Below, piece by piece: positions 1 through 10,694 of a DNA stretch of 64,000 bases. Source of the stretch: Bettongia penicillata ogilbyi (Eukaryota > Chordata > Mammalia > Diprotodontia > Potoroidae); assembly GCA_023548195.1 (NCBI GenBank), contig JAJHZJ010000336.1, positions 5,128,805-5,192,804 on the forward strand, given 5' to 3'. Below the pieces are notes generated by a model. The model saw only the letters and a list, made by a program, of their open reading frames with translations. It did not search any database and was not told the origin of the DNA. Each line of letters starts with the position of its first letter. Position 1 is the first letter of the stretch. The position numbers and the translations under genes were made by a program.

Positions 1-480
1 ATAGGCTTTACCCTCAAGGAGCTTATACTCTAATGGGGAAGTCAACACGACCAAGAAGTGGTATAGTGGTCTAGTTCTGGGTGAGATAAAACGAAAACTC
101 ACCTATTAGAGCCTAGAATTCTAGGGGCAAAGTCTGAGTTCTGGTAGGTAGAGTAGGATCAGAGTGCATGCAGGTGACATGGTTCAGAAATGGATGTGTC
201 AGAAGAAAACATACATGAAACAGTTAAGTAACATGGGGCCATATATGGCAAATGGCCCATAACTGAAGCAGATAATAGATGTTATGGAAGTTTGGTGGAA
301 GGTGAATTACTGTGGCCTTGAATATTTGAGAAAAGTTTCGAGGAAGAAGTGAATAAAATAGAGCATTTATTAAGAGTTTTCTATTTGCAAGGCATTGTGC
401 CAAGCCTTGGAGATACAAATAAAAGTCAAGAAGACAATCCTTGCCTTCCAGGATCTTACAGTTTAATGGAGGAAGATGGG
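1..480 (-). repeat. L2 antisense fragments with intervening unassigned DNA
   Basis: Bases 1-45 and about 345-480 resemble the 3' end of L2 read backwards: the order is 'catttattaag', 'ggcattgtgcc', 'ttggagatacaaa', then a segment like 'ccttccaggatcttaca'. The part between them is unassigned. No gene is seen. Confidence 0.55.
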
Positions 481-1664
481 GTAAGACCTTTCAGAAAGCC
501 TGGTTGGGAGGTATAGGGGGAGGGCATCTGCATGGAAATATGGGAAGTGGTGAGAAGACTTCAGAAGTGATGATGCTGTAGAGACCTGAATCCCATCAAG
601 ACAAAGGAAAGGTTCTCCTCACAGAGCTGAAGGATGGGGATGGTGGTAAAGATGGAGAGAGAGATGCCTGGGGTGAAGTCCAAGTGGAGATGGCCAGAAA
701 GTGGCATCATAGCAAAGAGACTGCATGCAGGTAGCAGCAATGAGGACAAATGGCAAGTAGGACTTGACCTGTACTCTGAAGGATGGGTAGAGTTCAGAAA
801 TTACATATTCCAAGTAGAGCGGAGAGGAATGAGTAAAAAAAAATGGAACTGGAGTGTTTGTGTTGAAGAAGGTAATGTTGGATCTTTAGTTCAGGCATAA
901 TCTCCTTCTATCAACTGAGGGAAAAATCTTCCTGAGAAAAAGAAGATACTGTCGGAGAGAGGAAAACCAAACTTCATGTTGGATTGAGCCAAAAATTCAC
1001 CCGAGCACCAGTTCTCAATGGTGAACAGGAGACAGAAGATACAATTCATAGTAGAACCCTGAAAGCTAGGATGTAACATGTTTATCAAAGGCTTAATCAG
1101 TTTCTAAAGAGAGAGACTTGATCAACTCAGAAAGGAATCTTTTTTTTTTTTTCTGAATTTAACTAGGGTAATGATTAGATGAAAAACAAAACCCATCTTT
1201 GACTTTAATATGGAGTTTTATGTAGGTGTGTCCCTTAGTATTGATTGGTTCAGAGCTTGAGTCCCTAGGGAGGCATTATCTTTAAGGGTTCATATACATA
1301 ATACTTTTTGGTGAAAAAACATAAAATTAAACTTGGTATCCTTGTTTAATCTTAACTGTGAATATTTGCCCCATTCTTGAACTCTGTAATTTGTGAAGAG
1401 AAAATTGCTTGTGTCACGGAGATTTTTTTTCCCAAACAAGATGTCCCTTTGGATTTCTCTCTCTTTCTCTAAGCAGAGATGCTAAGGAAAATTAATAAAC
1501 TTGTTTCTTACAGTTTTGGGCCAAAAGTACAGAGTACTGAGGTTTACTTCCAAAATAGTTTTGAATACCAGCTTTTGAGGAATTTTTTTTTTTAGGCAGA
1601 CCATAGGAAACAATTAAAGTTTTTCAATGTGAGAGAGATAAAACTAAAATAACATTTTGTCAGT
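481..1664. other. Unassigned intergenic sequence
   Basis: This is AT-leaning sequence with short T-runs near 1141-1151, 1425 and 1585. An 88-codon frame at 634-900 has no recognisable domain and no codon or splice context. I see no gene, RNA or clear mobile element. Confidence 0.5.
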
Positions 1665-1985
1665 CAGTTAATTAACGTTTATTAAGTGCCTATAATGTTC
1701 CATGCACCGTGTTAAGTGGTGAGAATACAAAGAAAGGCAAAAAGGCAGAAGCTGCTCTGAAGGAGCTTACAGTTCAATGAGGGGAGACAAAATGGAGACA
1801 ACTTGGTACAAAAAAGATACAAACAATAATACATTGGAGACTATCATCAGAGAGAGGGAACCAACATTAAGGGAAATCAGGAAAGGCTGCTTGTGGGAGG
1901 AGGATTTTACTGAGTCTTGAAGCAAGCCAAGGAATTCAGGAGGTATTTTAGGAGGAGAGAATTCCAGATATTTTATATTTGATTC
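1665..1985 (-). repeat. L2 LINE 3' end, antisense
   Basis: The reversed L2 3' signature is present in order: attaacgtttattaag, then caccgtgttaag, then an 'aaggagcttacagttcaatg' segment. It is followed by the reversed end of the L2 open reading frame around 1880-1985. It is diverged and immobile. Confidence 0.75.
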
Positions 1986-2433
1986 TGGACATGATATGGA
2001 GTTACTGGAGATCCATTTTATATCCCATAATGCTCTCTATCTTTTGTTTGGTCATATAGTCTTCCCTTATCCATAGATCTGACAGGTAAAAATTTCCATG
2101 CTTCCCATTGCTTATGATATCACCCTTTATGTCTAAATCATGTACTGATTTTTACCTTATCCTGGTGCAGAGTGTGAGGTGTTGGTTTATACCTAGTTTC
2201 TGGCAAACTGCTGTCCAATAATTCCCAGCAATTTTTGTCAAATAGTGAGTTTTCATCCCCAAAGCTTGGATTTTTGGGGTTTGTCATAGATGACTATGCT
2301 CATTTATTACTGTAATCTATTCCACTACATAGACCTCTAGGCTAATAAAGTCATCTTCAGCTGTTTTATCTTCTCCTCAAGATATCAGCAAATACCAGCC
2401 TATGCTTAGAGTTTGACCCCTGTCTGAATGGAT

Positions 2434-2460
2434 GTGTGCGTGTGTGTGTGTGTGTACACA
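2434..2460. repeat. Short (TG)n microsatellite
   Basis: TG dinucleotides with minor interruptions are followed by an AT-rich stretch to about 2495. Confidence 0.8.
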
Positions 2461-2734
2461 CAAATGTATGTATATATTAAACTATATATAACATTCAAAT
2501 AAAGGAAGAGAGAACTGAAAAAAATTTGAGCCTTGTCTGTTAATTTAATCAGTGAGACTTGTCCAAGAGATGTGGTGATGACTCCATACCTTGCTTGGGG
2601 GATATGCCATTCAATTCAACGAAGATTAAGATTTTTTTGTATTAACATCTTTTGTTTTTTTATATCACATCTATTGTCAAATATACGCCTGGCCTTTCTC
2701 CTACCCAGAAAGCCGGTGTTCTTATAACAAACAT

Positions 2735-3085
2735 CTGTTGAGTGCTCACTTGGTGCCGCTCACTCTGGTAGGCATTGAGGATACAAAGACAAATGAAAGC
2801 CACATATTCCCCCAAAGAGCTTACATCCTACTGTGGGGAAATAACAAACACATAAAGATATTAAATAAATATAAGACTGTAAAAGAAAATACAAAGAGGT
2901 TTTTTTTTGGAAGGTGAAGGATAATAATTAAGGGGCCCAGAAAAGCTAATGTGGAAATTGACAATTGAGCAGAATTTTGAATGGAGCTTGAGCTAAGAGA
3001 ACATTCCAGGCATGGATGATAGTGTTAGCAAAGTTAAAGAAAAAAATAGACAGAGCATGATATACAGGGAACAGAAAGTATAAGG
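2735..3085 (-). repeat. L2-like LINE, antisense, diverged
   Basis: A reversed L2 tail is visible near 2738-2850 (tgttgagtgctcac, gaggatacaaagac, then a segment like 'agagcttacatcctactgtg'). The reversed ORF end with 'acattccaggcatgga' lies near 3001-3016. A T-run sits near 2901. Confidence 0.6.
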
Positions 3086-3089
3086 CCCT

Positions 3090-3840
3090 TGGTTACAGCA
3101 GGCATTGTTGTCATGCTCTTCTCCCCCAGCTCCAAGAGTTGGAATTACACATTAACCAGAGAAAGGTAGCACTATCTCCTCAATTACTTCTGAACCTTCG
3201 GAGGGTAAAGCTAGGGCTGGGAGAATGGCAAGGCCCTTCAGAGTTTTGGGGGCAGTATTCCTCTAAATCCCCTAATAATTGACAGAGTGAAGACTTGGTT
3301 CTTGAGCAGTGGTTAAATTGAAAACTTGATTCTCTTTGGTAACTTGATGGCTCATTTTAAATCTCAGGTTGCTGTTCCATGAACTTGCCTCGAAATTTAA
3401 TCACCCAAATTTATTTCCTGGAGTGTTTCTCCAAGGAATTCTCCTCCAGGCCCATTCGTCACCATCCTGTGACCTGACAGTGTGATCATTAAAGATTCTG
3501 TGGTTACTTTTCAGTTAATTTAGGGGTACTGTTAACTCAGTGGGCAAATTCTAACTTGAGTCATTGTTTGGGGGCTTTCTTTGATTGTTTATGAACCATC
3601 ATCATGCTATTATATTATAGCTTAGCCCAATATGGAATTCATGCTTTATTTTGCTCTTTTTTAGGAAAAAGTCATCCTTATGCTGACTGGTGGGGCCAAA
3701 GGAGAGATAAAGCAATTATCTGAGAAATGTTCTCCCATGTTTTTGCTCTTATACAAGTCTCAGAGATATAGCTCTCATTGCGTTTTCCATATTTCCCCTT
3801 AACTCTTACTGTATGCAAGGCTGCAGAATTCCTTTTCCCA
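3090..3840. other. Unassigned intergenic sequence
   Basis: This is non-repetitive mixed-composition DNA. It could be part of the conserved territory that begins near 3840, but no motif stands out. Confidence 0.4.
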
Positions 3841-3878
3841 CTCTGATCTCAACTAAAGATCGGGCCAGTTGCGGTCCA

Positions 3879-3896
3879 TCACCCTCTAGTGGCAGA
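3879..3896 (-). promoter_or_regulatory. CTCF-like site upstream of duplicated element copy A
   Basis: The reverse complement reads TGCCACTAGAGGGTGA, close to the CTCF core CCASYAGRKGGC except for T in place of C late in the core. It lies about 100 bp upstream of the core of copy A. Copy B has a similar minus-strand site at 10625-10641. The call rests on the motif alone. Confidence 0.45.
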
Positions 3897-3969
3897 TGAA
3901 AGCGGAGAGGTGACCAAGTGCCCTGGCCTACATCAGGCAAGGTAGACATATTGCAGAAACTGACAAACA

Positions 3970-4142
3970 AGTCAAAAGATGAGTTTCCTGCTTTTCATAG
4001 ATAATTTTTATTGGTTTTGCAATAAACATAGGAGATAGAAACAATATCCATAAACCAACTGTACAAGAAATCGAAAGGCACAGGCCCCAAAAGGCCTTCT
4101 TGCCTCTTCTTAATGAGCCTCTAATTTATAGACAGTTGAGCA
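3970..4142 (+). promoter_or_regulatory. Candidate conserved non-coding element, paralogous copy A
   Basis: This is paralogous to 10695-10879 in the same orientation. Bases 3997-4076 align without gaps to 10723-10802 with 67 of 80 identities, including a 22-base identical run containing ttattggttttgcaataa. A second block at 4112-4130 matches 10847-10865 at 17 of 19 positions, after a length-variable middle. The reverse strand contains CCAATAAAA, a posterior-HOX-type motif, and a CCAAT box. It has no coding potential. It fits a duplicated developmental enhancer or an exapted ancient repeat. Confidence 0.65.
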
Positions 4143-5001
4143 GATCTCTTATCTCTGAGCCAAAAACTTTCCCTACTTGCTGGCTCTGATGAGCTGAGGC
4201 TTCTGCCCTGCTCCTAGCATCATAGCTGAGATTTAAAGCCTGTAATGGAATCCTTTCTCAGGGTTGATGGAGGCAGATAGGAGGAACCTGTGTTGCTTTG
4301 TTGTTTTAAGAAATAAATAAAATGAATTCCCTCATCTCGCAAATCTAGTGACTTGTGGGCTCCATTTTTATATTTCTAGATTGAGAGGTGAAATTCCAAA
4401 ACAAAGAGTACAAGTGTTATGATAAACCTCTTATCTTTTTGGGATTTGGAAGTCAGAGCAAAGAAGGTCTGAAAAGCTGAAAAAAATTCTCTTCTGAGAG
4501 CTTGAGGTTGAAAGTGGTTAGATGTTAAAGGGTTACAGTTTGAAGACTCCTGGCTACAGGACTGTCCTGTCTCCAAATGACCAAATACCTTTAATACTCC
4601 GATTCCATGGTCCTGCCCTTATAATCAGTAGCAGTGAAGAGAGGAGGTGAGATATGTACTTTCATAGACTCCTGTTACTGATAAGGCTGAGTTCTTATTA
4701 CTCAGAAGCCTTTGAAACATGCTAGGCCCCAGCAATCCCAGGCCACAGTGATATTTCCTCTGGAAATCCCAGCCGTGTGCTACCACCAGGAACTGATGAG
4801 TGGCCTGTCAAAATCAGGAGGGCTTAGTGTTGGTTACCCCACCCTCCTGTGAGGTCTGCAGGGTCAGTTTTCTCTTCCCTACTGCAGTCCTGGCAAGGTA
4901 TATACTTCCATAGATCAGCTTTAAACACCAAAAAGTAGGATAAAATCTCAAATGTCTCAGCCCTCCACATGATTCTTAAGCCTTGGGGATGGTGTATAAC
5001 C
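4143..5001. other. Unassigned sequence downstream of copy A
   Basis: Unique-looking sequence with no recognised repeat, RNA or coding exon. Some of it may belong to the flank of copy A. Confidence 0.4.
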
Positions 5002-5057
5002 ATTATCACCAGCCCAGGAGAGAGAGTCCATTATCACCAGCCCAGGAGAGAGAGTAC
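5002..5057. repeat. 28-bp tandem duplication (two copies)
   Basis: The unit beginning attatcaccagcccagg occurs at 5002 and again at 5030. The copies are identical over 26 bases and then differ in the last two, suggesting a recent local slippage or duplication. Confidence 0.9.
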
Positions 5058-5227
5058 TATCACTTGGAGTGTTTACTTTCCACTTGTCTCTAAGGCCCAC
5101 TGAGTGCCGAGTCTGTATTCTTCCCTGCATCTCACACCCATCCCCTTTTGGATGGGGTAGAGGAAGAAATCAAGCCCAGGATAGAGGAAGAAATTTTGTG
5201 AACCTGGCAAGCATAACACCTATGACT

Positions 5228-5410
5228 TTTTTAGAGCTGGAAGGAACCTTAGAGAAAAAGTGTCCCAATGGCTCCTTATTGTACAGACCAAGAGATGTAA
5301 ACTCTGAAAGGGGAAGTTACTTATCTGGAGTCAACAGAGTGAGTTAGCAGCAGAGCCAGGGCTATTGCCCAGATCTCCTGACTCCTCCTTTAATGCTTTA
5401 GTGCGCTTTC
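5228..5410 (-). repeat. THER/MIR-like ancient SINE
   Basis: The element starts 'agagctggaaggaacctt' and continues through a degenerate 'acagaccaagagatg' and 'gggaagttacttatctgg' block to 'gatctcctgactcc'. This is the antisense layout of a CORE-SINE. Confidence 0.6.
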
Positions 5411-5433
5411 ATGGTACTACACTGCCGTCATGC

Positions 5434-5518
5434 CTCCTCTCTCTGTCTCTCTCTCTCTGTCTCTCTCTCTCTCTCTCTTTCTCCCTCTCTCTCTTTCTCT
5501 TTCCTCCTTCTCCTTCCT
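5434..5518. repeat. (CT)n microsatellite
   Basis: About 85 bp of CT/TCTC repeats with a few interruptions. Confidence 0.9.
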
Positions 5519-5734
5519 ATCCCCTCCCATGATCCCTTAGCTTTTGTTACAGAGTAGATTTTTAAAAGATCATTTATCTTTAAACTGAATTTAACAAATA
5601 CCCCCCAAAATTAGTATTTCCATATACATCAGTTTTGTTATATATGAAACTACAGCTCCCTATTCTACACAGCTTGCTTTACTTTTAAAGTATATAATAA
5701 ATTTAATTTGTAGTTAAAAAAAATTTAAACTGGT

Positions 5735-5870
5735 TTATTTTTGAAGGCAACTAGGGTTAAGTGACTTGCCCACGGTCACACAGCTACTGTCTGTAAGTGG
5801 GTTTGAACTCAGATGCTCCTGCTCTAGGACCAATGCTAGATCCATTAGGCTGTATAGCAGTCCCTTACCT
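5735..5870 (-). repeat. MIR-like SINE, antisense
   Basis: Shows the antisense SINE signature 'aagtgacttgcccacggtca' followed by 'gtttgaactcagatgctcct', ending near 'agcagtcccttac'. Confidence 0.8.
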
Positions 5871-5929
5871 TCTAGTTTTCAGAGCTGTCCTCCTGGTCTA
5901 TGTAATCTAGCCTTCTTTTCATCAAAAAA

Positions 5930-6058
5930 GATAGATGCTTCATTCCACTCTCCTCTCCCCCTCTCTCCCCTCCTCTTCTTTCCTCTCATCTTCCGTCATC
6001 CTCTCCCCTTTCCCCTCCACTTTCTTCCCCTGTCCTCTCTTTTGCTACTTTATTCCTA
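5930..6058. repeat. Pyrimidine-rich low-complexity tract
   Basis: Almost all C and T on the plus strand. A 97-codon frame across it is a composition artefact. Confidence 0.8.
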
Positions 6059-6109
6059 GCCTCCCTCCACGGAATGGATTTCTAAGAAGAGTTTAACTTA
6101 ACATACACA

Positions 6110-6545
6110 TTTCCATGTGAATTTGTGGCCATTCTCTGCTGCTCTGGAGACACAGGATTGTGAAGTGGGATTTGTGTTACTCAGCTCCTGACCTGGCAGG
6201 CAGATCTGTGCAGCTCAGGGAAGGCAGGAGTCATACAGATTGTGGCAGTGCCTAACAGTCCTGTTGACTCCTGATGGGCTCCCTGAGTCATATCCATTAC
6301 ACTGGCAAAAAATAAGTTTGTGTTATTGCTGGGCCGGCAGAGGCACGGAAGAGCGAGCTGAGCTCTACTGCCCTATGCATCACCAGCCAAACAGCCTGAG
6401 AAATCCCGGCTCCGGAACTGCTCATGGTTGTGGATGATGTACAAAGCCCAGTGACAGCTCCTGGTCCTGGCTGGGCCTGGGGCTCTGTTAGGCTGCCGGC
6501 GCAGCTGCCGTTTGATTAGATTGGCTCAGCTTGCAAGTGGAAGCA
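6110..6545 (+). promoter_or_regulatory. Candidate conserved non-coding element
   Basis: This is complex, balanced sequence between two pyrimidine tracts, with retained CpGs around 6331-6356 and 6408-6510. Motif-like words include tgagtcat (AP-1/MAF type) and ttgattagattggctc near 6510. It has no open frame with exon signals. The call rests on texture and needs a cross-species alignment. Confidence 0.45.
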
Positions 6546-6717
6546 AAGATTTTCTTTCCTTTCCCTTCCATTTTTACTCCTTGGCTCTCACTTCTCCCCA
6601 CCCCTGCCCCGCCATCCCCCGATTGCTCTTCTACCCCCCTACCAGAGCCATCTAGCCTTCAGTGGAGAATCAAGGGGTGCACAAGATGTCATTTCCCCAT
6701 CACTTTTCAGACAACTC

Positions 6718-6782
6718 CACTCTAATGTGCTTTTAATGCTGAGACGCTGCACTAATTAATCAGCATCCTGCATGGAGGCCTC
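6718..6782 (+). promoter_or_regulatory. Homeodomain-site-rich candidate element
   Basis: A 60-bp island (cttttaatgctgagacgctg, then cactaattaatcagcatcc) carries TTTAAT, TAATTA and ATTAATCA sites. It stands out between pyrimidine-rich flanks. It is a candidate CNE only. Confidence 0.45.
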
Positions 6783-7208
6783 CCCTCCCCTCCCTCCTCT
6801 CCCTTCTCCTCCTCCCACCTCTTTTCGCTTTTCTCTCCTCCCTTATACTCCTCCTTTCCTTTTCTCTCCTTCCCTCATTTCTTTCCTCCCCTCATGATTG
6901 CCTTATTCTCCCTCCTTTCTCTCCTCTCCCCTCCTCCTTTCTTTCTCTCTTCCTTCCTTCTCTCCTGCCTTCCTTTCCCCCTACTTTCACCACTCCCTTG
7001 GCTCCTCCTCTCACTTCCCTATATCTTCTTCTCTCCCTTCCTCTGTCCTCCTCTCCTGTTCCCTTTCCTCTGCCACTCTTTTTCTCTTTTCTCTTCTTCT
7101 TCTTTCCTCTCCCTTTTCTGTCTTTTCTGCTGTCTCCCTCTAATGCTTTCCTCTTTTCCACTTCTCCCCTCCTCTCTTTTTCTCTCATCTCCTCTACCTT
7201 CCTTCTGG
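6783..7208. repeat. Long homopyrimidine-biased tract
   Basis: About 425 bp are nearly all C and T on the plus strand, with degenerate CCTT/CTCC words. Such tracts can adopt triplex (H-DNA) structures. The 144-, 98- and 81-codon frames here, on both strands, are low-complexity artefacts. Confidence 0.9.
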
Positions 7209-7480
7209 CTTGCTTTTAATGGCGGTCCCATGATACCGTGGTGTCTCACAGCAGAGAAAGCTCTTTTACCTGGACTAACTGATATAGCTATGAGAGATAA
7301 CTGTATACGAACCAATAATCTACCCTGACAATCCAATTTACTGACCAATAGAGCACAATCCACCATGTCATCGGCTGTGGGGAGGCCCATAAATTAGTTC
7401 CTAGTAATTTATTCTGATCAATAGAATGGGCCAAGTCACTTGTCTCTTTAATCAAAGGCCTTCTTGGAGAATGTCAGGGC
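7209..7480 (+). promoter_or_regulatory. Candidate conserved non-coding element
   Basis: Complexity is regained abruptly after the pyrimidine tract. CpG-containing words (aatggcggtcccatgatacc, tgtatacgaacc, atcggctgtggg), several CCAAT/ATTGG boxes (7310-7355 and 7420) and 'tctctttaatcaaagg', a TCF/LEF- or SOX-like word, are present. It is non-coding in all frames. Confidence 0.5.
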
Positions 7481-8558
7481 TGCCAGTGTGGGAGGGAGTC
7501 CCTGAAGTGCCACACCCCTTCCCTGTCCTTCTCTATCCATCCAGTAGATTTCCCTCCCCACCCCCCAACATACCACCACCATGACAGCTGTTACAGTGAG
7601 TGATGGTTTAGAATGTCCACTTCTCCTCCAGTCACTGACATTAGAGGTCAGTTCTTGTACAAGTGAGCTCAGGGGTGAGCAAGATGGTGGACGTCATGAG
7701 GCATACTCCAGGCATCTTCTTCATAGGTCTTTCAGTCCTATTCCATGTGAGGGAGGCTTTCCCCCCTCCATGGCTCCTGCTCCCAACCAGAGATAATATA
7801 ACTTGAGCACTGGACATTTAGGAAGCCTGCCCCGAAGTCTGGACAGGATACATCTGATATAAATGAGTAGGGGGTAAAAATTATCCTTAGAGAGATAGGG
7901 TTCTTTTGTCTGATTCTCTTTTAAAGAAATCTTATTTTGAGGATACATAAAGAGTTTTGATTGTTTACTTGGTTTACCTATAAATCCATTCCTTGCTCCT
8001 ACCTATCCCACCATCCCACCTCCATAGACAAATAGAGAAATTACTTAATGATTAATGTGTGTTTGAGAGGTTACACAAACGACCAGGGAAAGGCTTCCTT
8101 TCCTTCTGTCTTAGCAACTGAATTGGGGTGGGTGGTATCCACCCTTGTCCCCAGGCAACCAGCCACGTTTCTACCTCTAACCCTGAGTCTAATGCTCACG
8201 TGGGGAGTGGGGTCAGATTTTAGTCTGAAGGAAGCAAGGCTTGCCACATCAGAACGGGGGGGCAGGGGCTCTGTTATAAGCCTCTATGACACTGGGCCTA
8301 GGCTACATTGGGATAGTATTGTCCTTGGTTCCAGCATCAGCCCGTTCTGCACCCAGATTTGGGGAAAAGCATGAAAAGGCTGGTCCTGTGGCTTTCAAAG
8401 GGTTTCTTTATCATTCTGGTACCACGGGCCCCAATCTCACCCTGCAGTCAGGGCTCAGTCAAGATTTCTCTATCCTTTGGCTTGAATTTCTCTTAGACTT
8501 TTGCGAACTGTTCCTATCTGTGGTCATACTTCTCCCTACCCCCCACAGGCAACCAGGT
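7481..8558. other. Unassigned sequence
   Basis: Mixed sequence with no convincing repeat or exon. Frames of 71-114 codons at 7581-8630 have no recognisable protein features. Confidence 0.4.
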
Positions 8559-8795
8559 GACAAAGTCGATAGAGTGAGGACCTGGAGTCAGCAAGAGCTG
8601 AGTTCAAATCTGACCTCAGATACTAACTAGCAGTGTGAGGCAAGTTCTTTAACCTCCATCTGTCTCAGTTTCCTCGTGTGTAAAATTGTGATAATAACAG
8701 CACTTACCTATCAGGGTGGTTATGAGTGTCAGATGAGGTATTTGTAAAGCTCTTTGCACAGGCCCTGGTCTGTGCACCTTGCAGGTGTTTAATCA
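8559..8795 (+). repeat. MIR-like SINE, sense
   Basis: Sense SINE signature: 'acctggagtcagcaagagct', then gttcaaatctgacctcag, a diverged 'aagttctttaacctccatc', 'cagtttcctcgtgtgtaaaa' and a tail like 'gtaaagctctttgcacag'. Confidence 0.85.
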
Positions 8796-9584
8796 GTGGG
8801 TATTCCTTTTCCCTCCCCAGGGGCTGCTCTTCCCTGCAAAATAGCTCCCTGGCTGGCTTTCCCCTCATCTCATTTAGTCTCATCTTCTTTATGTCAAACA
8901 GGTCTAGCAGGATCTATCCCATGCTTCCAACTTCCCTTCATCAGGATATAAGCTGGCAGAAGCATTATAAGAGGAGGGGGTGCAGATGGGAGGACAGTTA
9001 GATTGAGAGGCTGTGCAGGCCTTTTGGGGAATCTTAGAATAAGATTCTTGGGTCCTGTCACTCAACAATGCTATAATTTATTACTGTCTTTCCCTTAGCT
9101 AATAATAAAGACCTCCTGAAGAAGCTGGCCTCTGTCTAGAGGTGAACGGAAGGAGGAGGATGTCCCTAGTAATGAAGGATGACAATAGCAGAAAAATGAT
9201 GTTGATGAGGAGATGGGGAGGGACACCCCAAGCCCAGCAGGAGCTGAGGGAGAGCCTAGAGAACTGACCTCTCTTCCTCCTGGGGAGCAGGAGCAGCTCT
9301 AATAGTAGGAGCAGACAGGTAATGTCATATTCTGGGGGACCACATTTTATGGAGACTAGACGGGAGACCTTGATATCATAGGGAGATGACAAAGTTCTTG
9401 TTAAAGGAGGCAATGGGAGGTGATAAATGATAAAGCCCATATCAGGGGTGAGAAACTGTGGGGAGAGATTGGAACTGTGATTGCATTGAAATGATAACTC
9501 ATTCCTGAATGAGGAAACACCCCATGGCCCCACCTCCCCATGGCCAAGGTAGGACAGCACCTTCTCTGAAAGTTAAGAGTCTTA
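8796..9584. other. Unassigned sequence
   Basis: Mixed sequence. The 153-codon minus-strand frame at 9099-9560 encodes a leucine/serine/proline-rich chain with no recognisable domain and no flanking splice pattern I trust. Confidence 0.4.
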
Positions 9585-9665
9585 AGAGTTGTCTAGAACT
9601 TCAAGAGGTTAATGAATTGCCCAAGATCACACAGCCAATGTGTATGTGGCTTCTAAACTTCATAC
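9585..9665 (-). repeat. MIR fragment, antisense
   Basis: A short piece contains 'aatgaattgcccaagatcac' and 'acagccaatg', the antisense core of MIR/CORE-SINEs. Confidence 0.65.
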
Positions 9666-9904
9666 TTTAGGGGACACATAGGGAACCCATATGCCAGGAG
9701 ATAGATGAGAAAGTCCCTGTCATGGAGGACAGATGGGGACTTCAATAGAGGACAGAAAGGGCCAGGCTCTTTTATAAAGGGCAGATGGATGAAAGCATAG
9801 TACAAGAGATAGACTGGGACCCTGTGTTAAAAGGGGTGGGGAGCTCGTGTTATTGGAAGCTGATGGGTTGTCACATAGGGGGTGTCAGCGCTACAGTGTA
9901 CTAT

Positions 9905-10165
9905 ACAGAGGTGCAGTGGATAGAATGCCAGGCCTGAAAGACCTGAGTTCAAATCTGATTTCAGGCACTTATTGATTATGGGACCCTGGGCCAGTCACTT
10001 GATCTGTTTGCCTCAGTTTTCTTAATTGCAAAATGGGGTTAATAACAGCACTCACCCACCCAGGATTGCTGTGAAGAGCAAAATGAAATAATATTTATAA
10101 AGCACTTAGCATGATGCCTGGCATACAGTAGGCATTTGATAAATGCTCTTTTCTTGCCTTCCTGC
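9905..10165 (+). repeat. MIR/CORE-type SINE, nearly full length
   Basis: Runs from the tRNA-like head (gtgcagtggatagaatgcc, gagttcaaatctgatttcag) through 'ctgggccagtcacttgatct' and a 'cagttttcttaattgcaaaa' block to the LINE-type tail 'gcctggcatacagtaggc' and 'tgataaatgctc'. It is one of the most intact copies of this family in the window. Confidence 0.9.
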
Positions 10166-10620
10166 TCATTTTGTAAGGGGTAAATGGGAGCCCATATCAC
10201 AGAGCACCTCTTATTATGGGGGACAGACAAGAAATGTTCCAGGAAAGCCGATGGGGTGCGGTTACCATGTTCCTGGGGACAGATAGAGGATGTTCTATGG
10301 GGTCCTGTATGACAGACATAGTAAGAGGGCTGAGCCAGAGCTTACATAGGGTTCATGCTCTAGCTGCTCTCCCTGCACTCCACATTTTCCTCCAGATCCA
10401 ATTCCCTTTCTTTCCTCTTGCCCTCTGTAGACAGGTCAGCCCTAGGCCAGGCAGAGCCAGATGGGCTCAGAGCTTCTAACCCCTAGATCTGCCCCCGCCT
10501 CCCCATGGGTCAGTGGGAGTAGAGCGGGGGCTGACTAGGGAGGTGACGGTCAGTGGGCTGCGGAGGCCCAAGGGCAGTCTGGGGGTGGTGACGATGTGAC
10601 AGGTGGAGTGGCGGGCAGGG
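10166..10620. other. Unassigned sequence before copy B
   Basis: GC content rises toward 10620. No exon or repeat is recognised. Confidence 0.4.
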
Positions 10621-10624
10621 ATCT

Positions 10625-10641
10625 GGCACCCTCTGCTGACC
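10625..10641 (-). promoter_or_regulatory. CTCF-like site upstream of duplicated element copy B
   Basis: The reverse complement reads GGTCAGCAGAGGGTGCC, close to the CTCF core. It lies about 80-100 bp upstream of the core of copy B. Together with 3879-3896 it suggests that the duplicated unit may have included the site, although sequence between site and core is not clearly alignable. Confidence 0.5.
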
Positions 10642-10694
10642 CTGCTGCAGGAGGCAGCCGGTCAGCCTGGCTGGAGGCGCAAGCAGCGACTTCC

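Noticed and set aside
6892..7390. 144-codon Ser/Leu/Phe/Pro frame and Lys/Arg/Glu-rich minus-strand frames
   Set aside because: Pure translations of a homopyrimidine tract and its complement.
9099..9560. 153-codon minus-strand frame
   Set aside because: Leu/Ser/Pro-rich with no domain. No acceptor/donor pairs that make sense. Conservation could rescue it but cannot be seen here.
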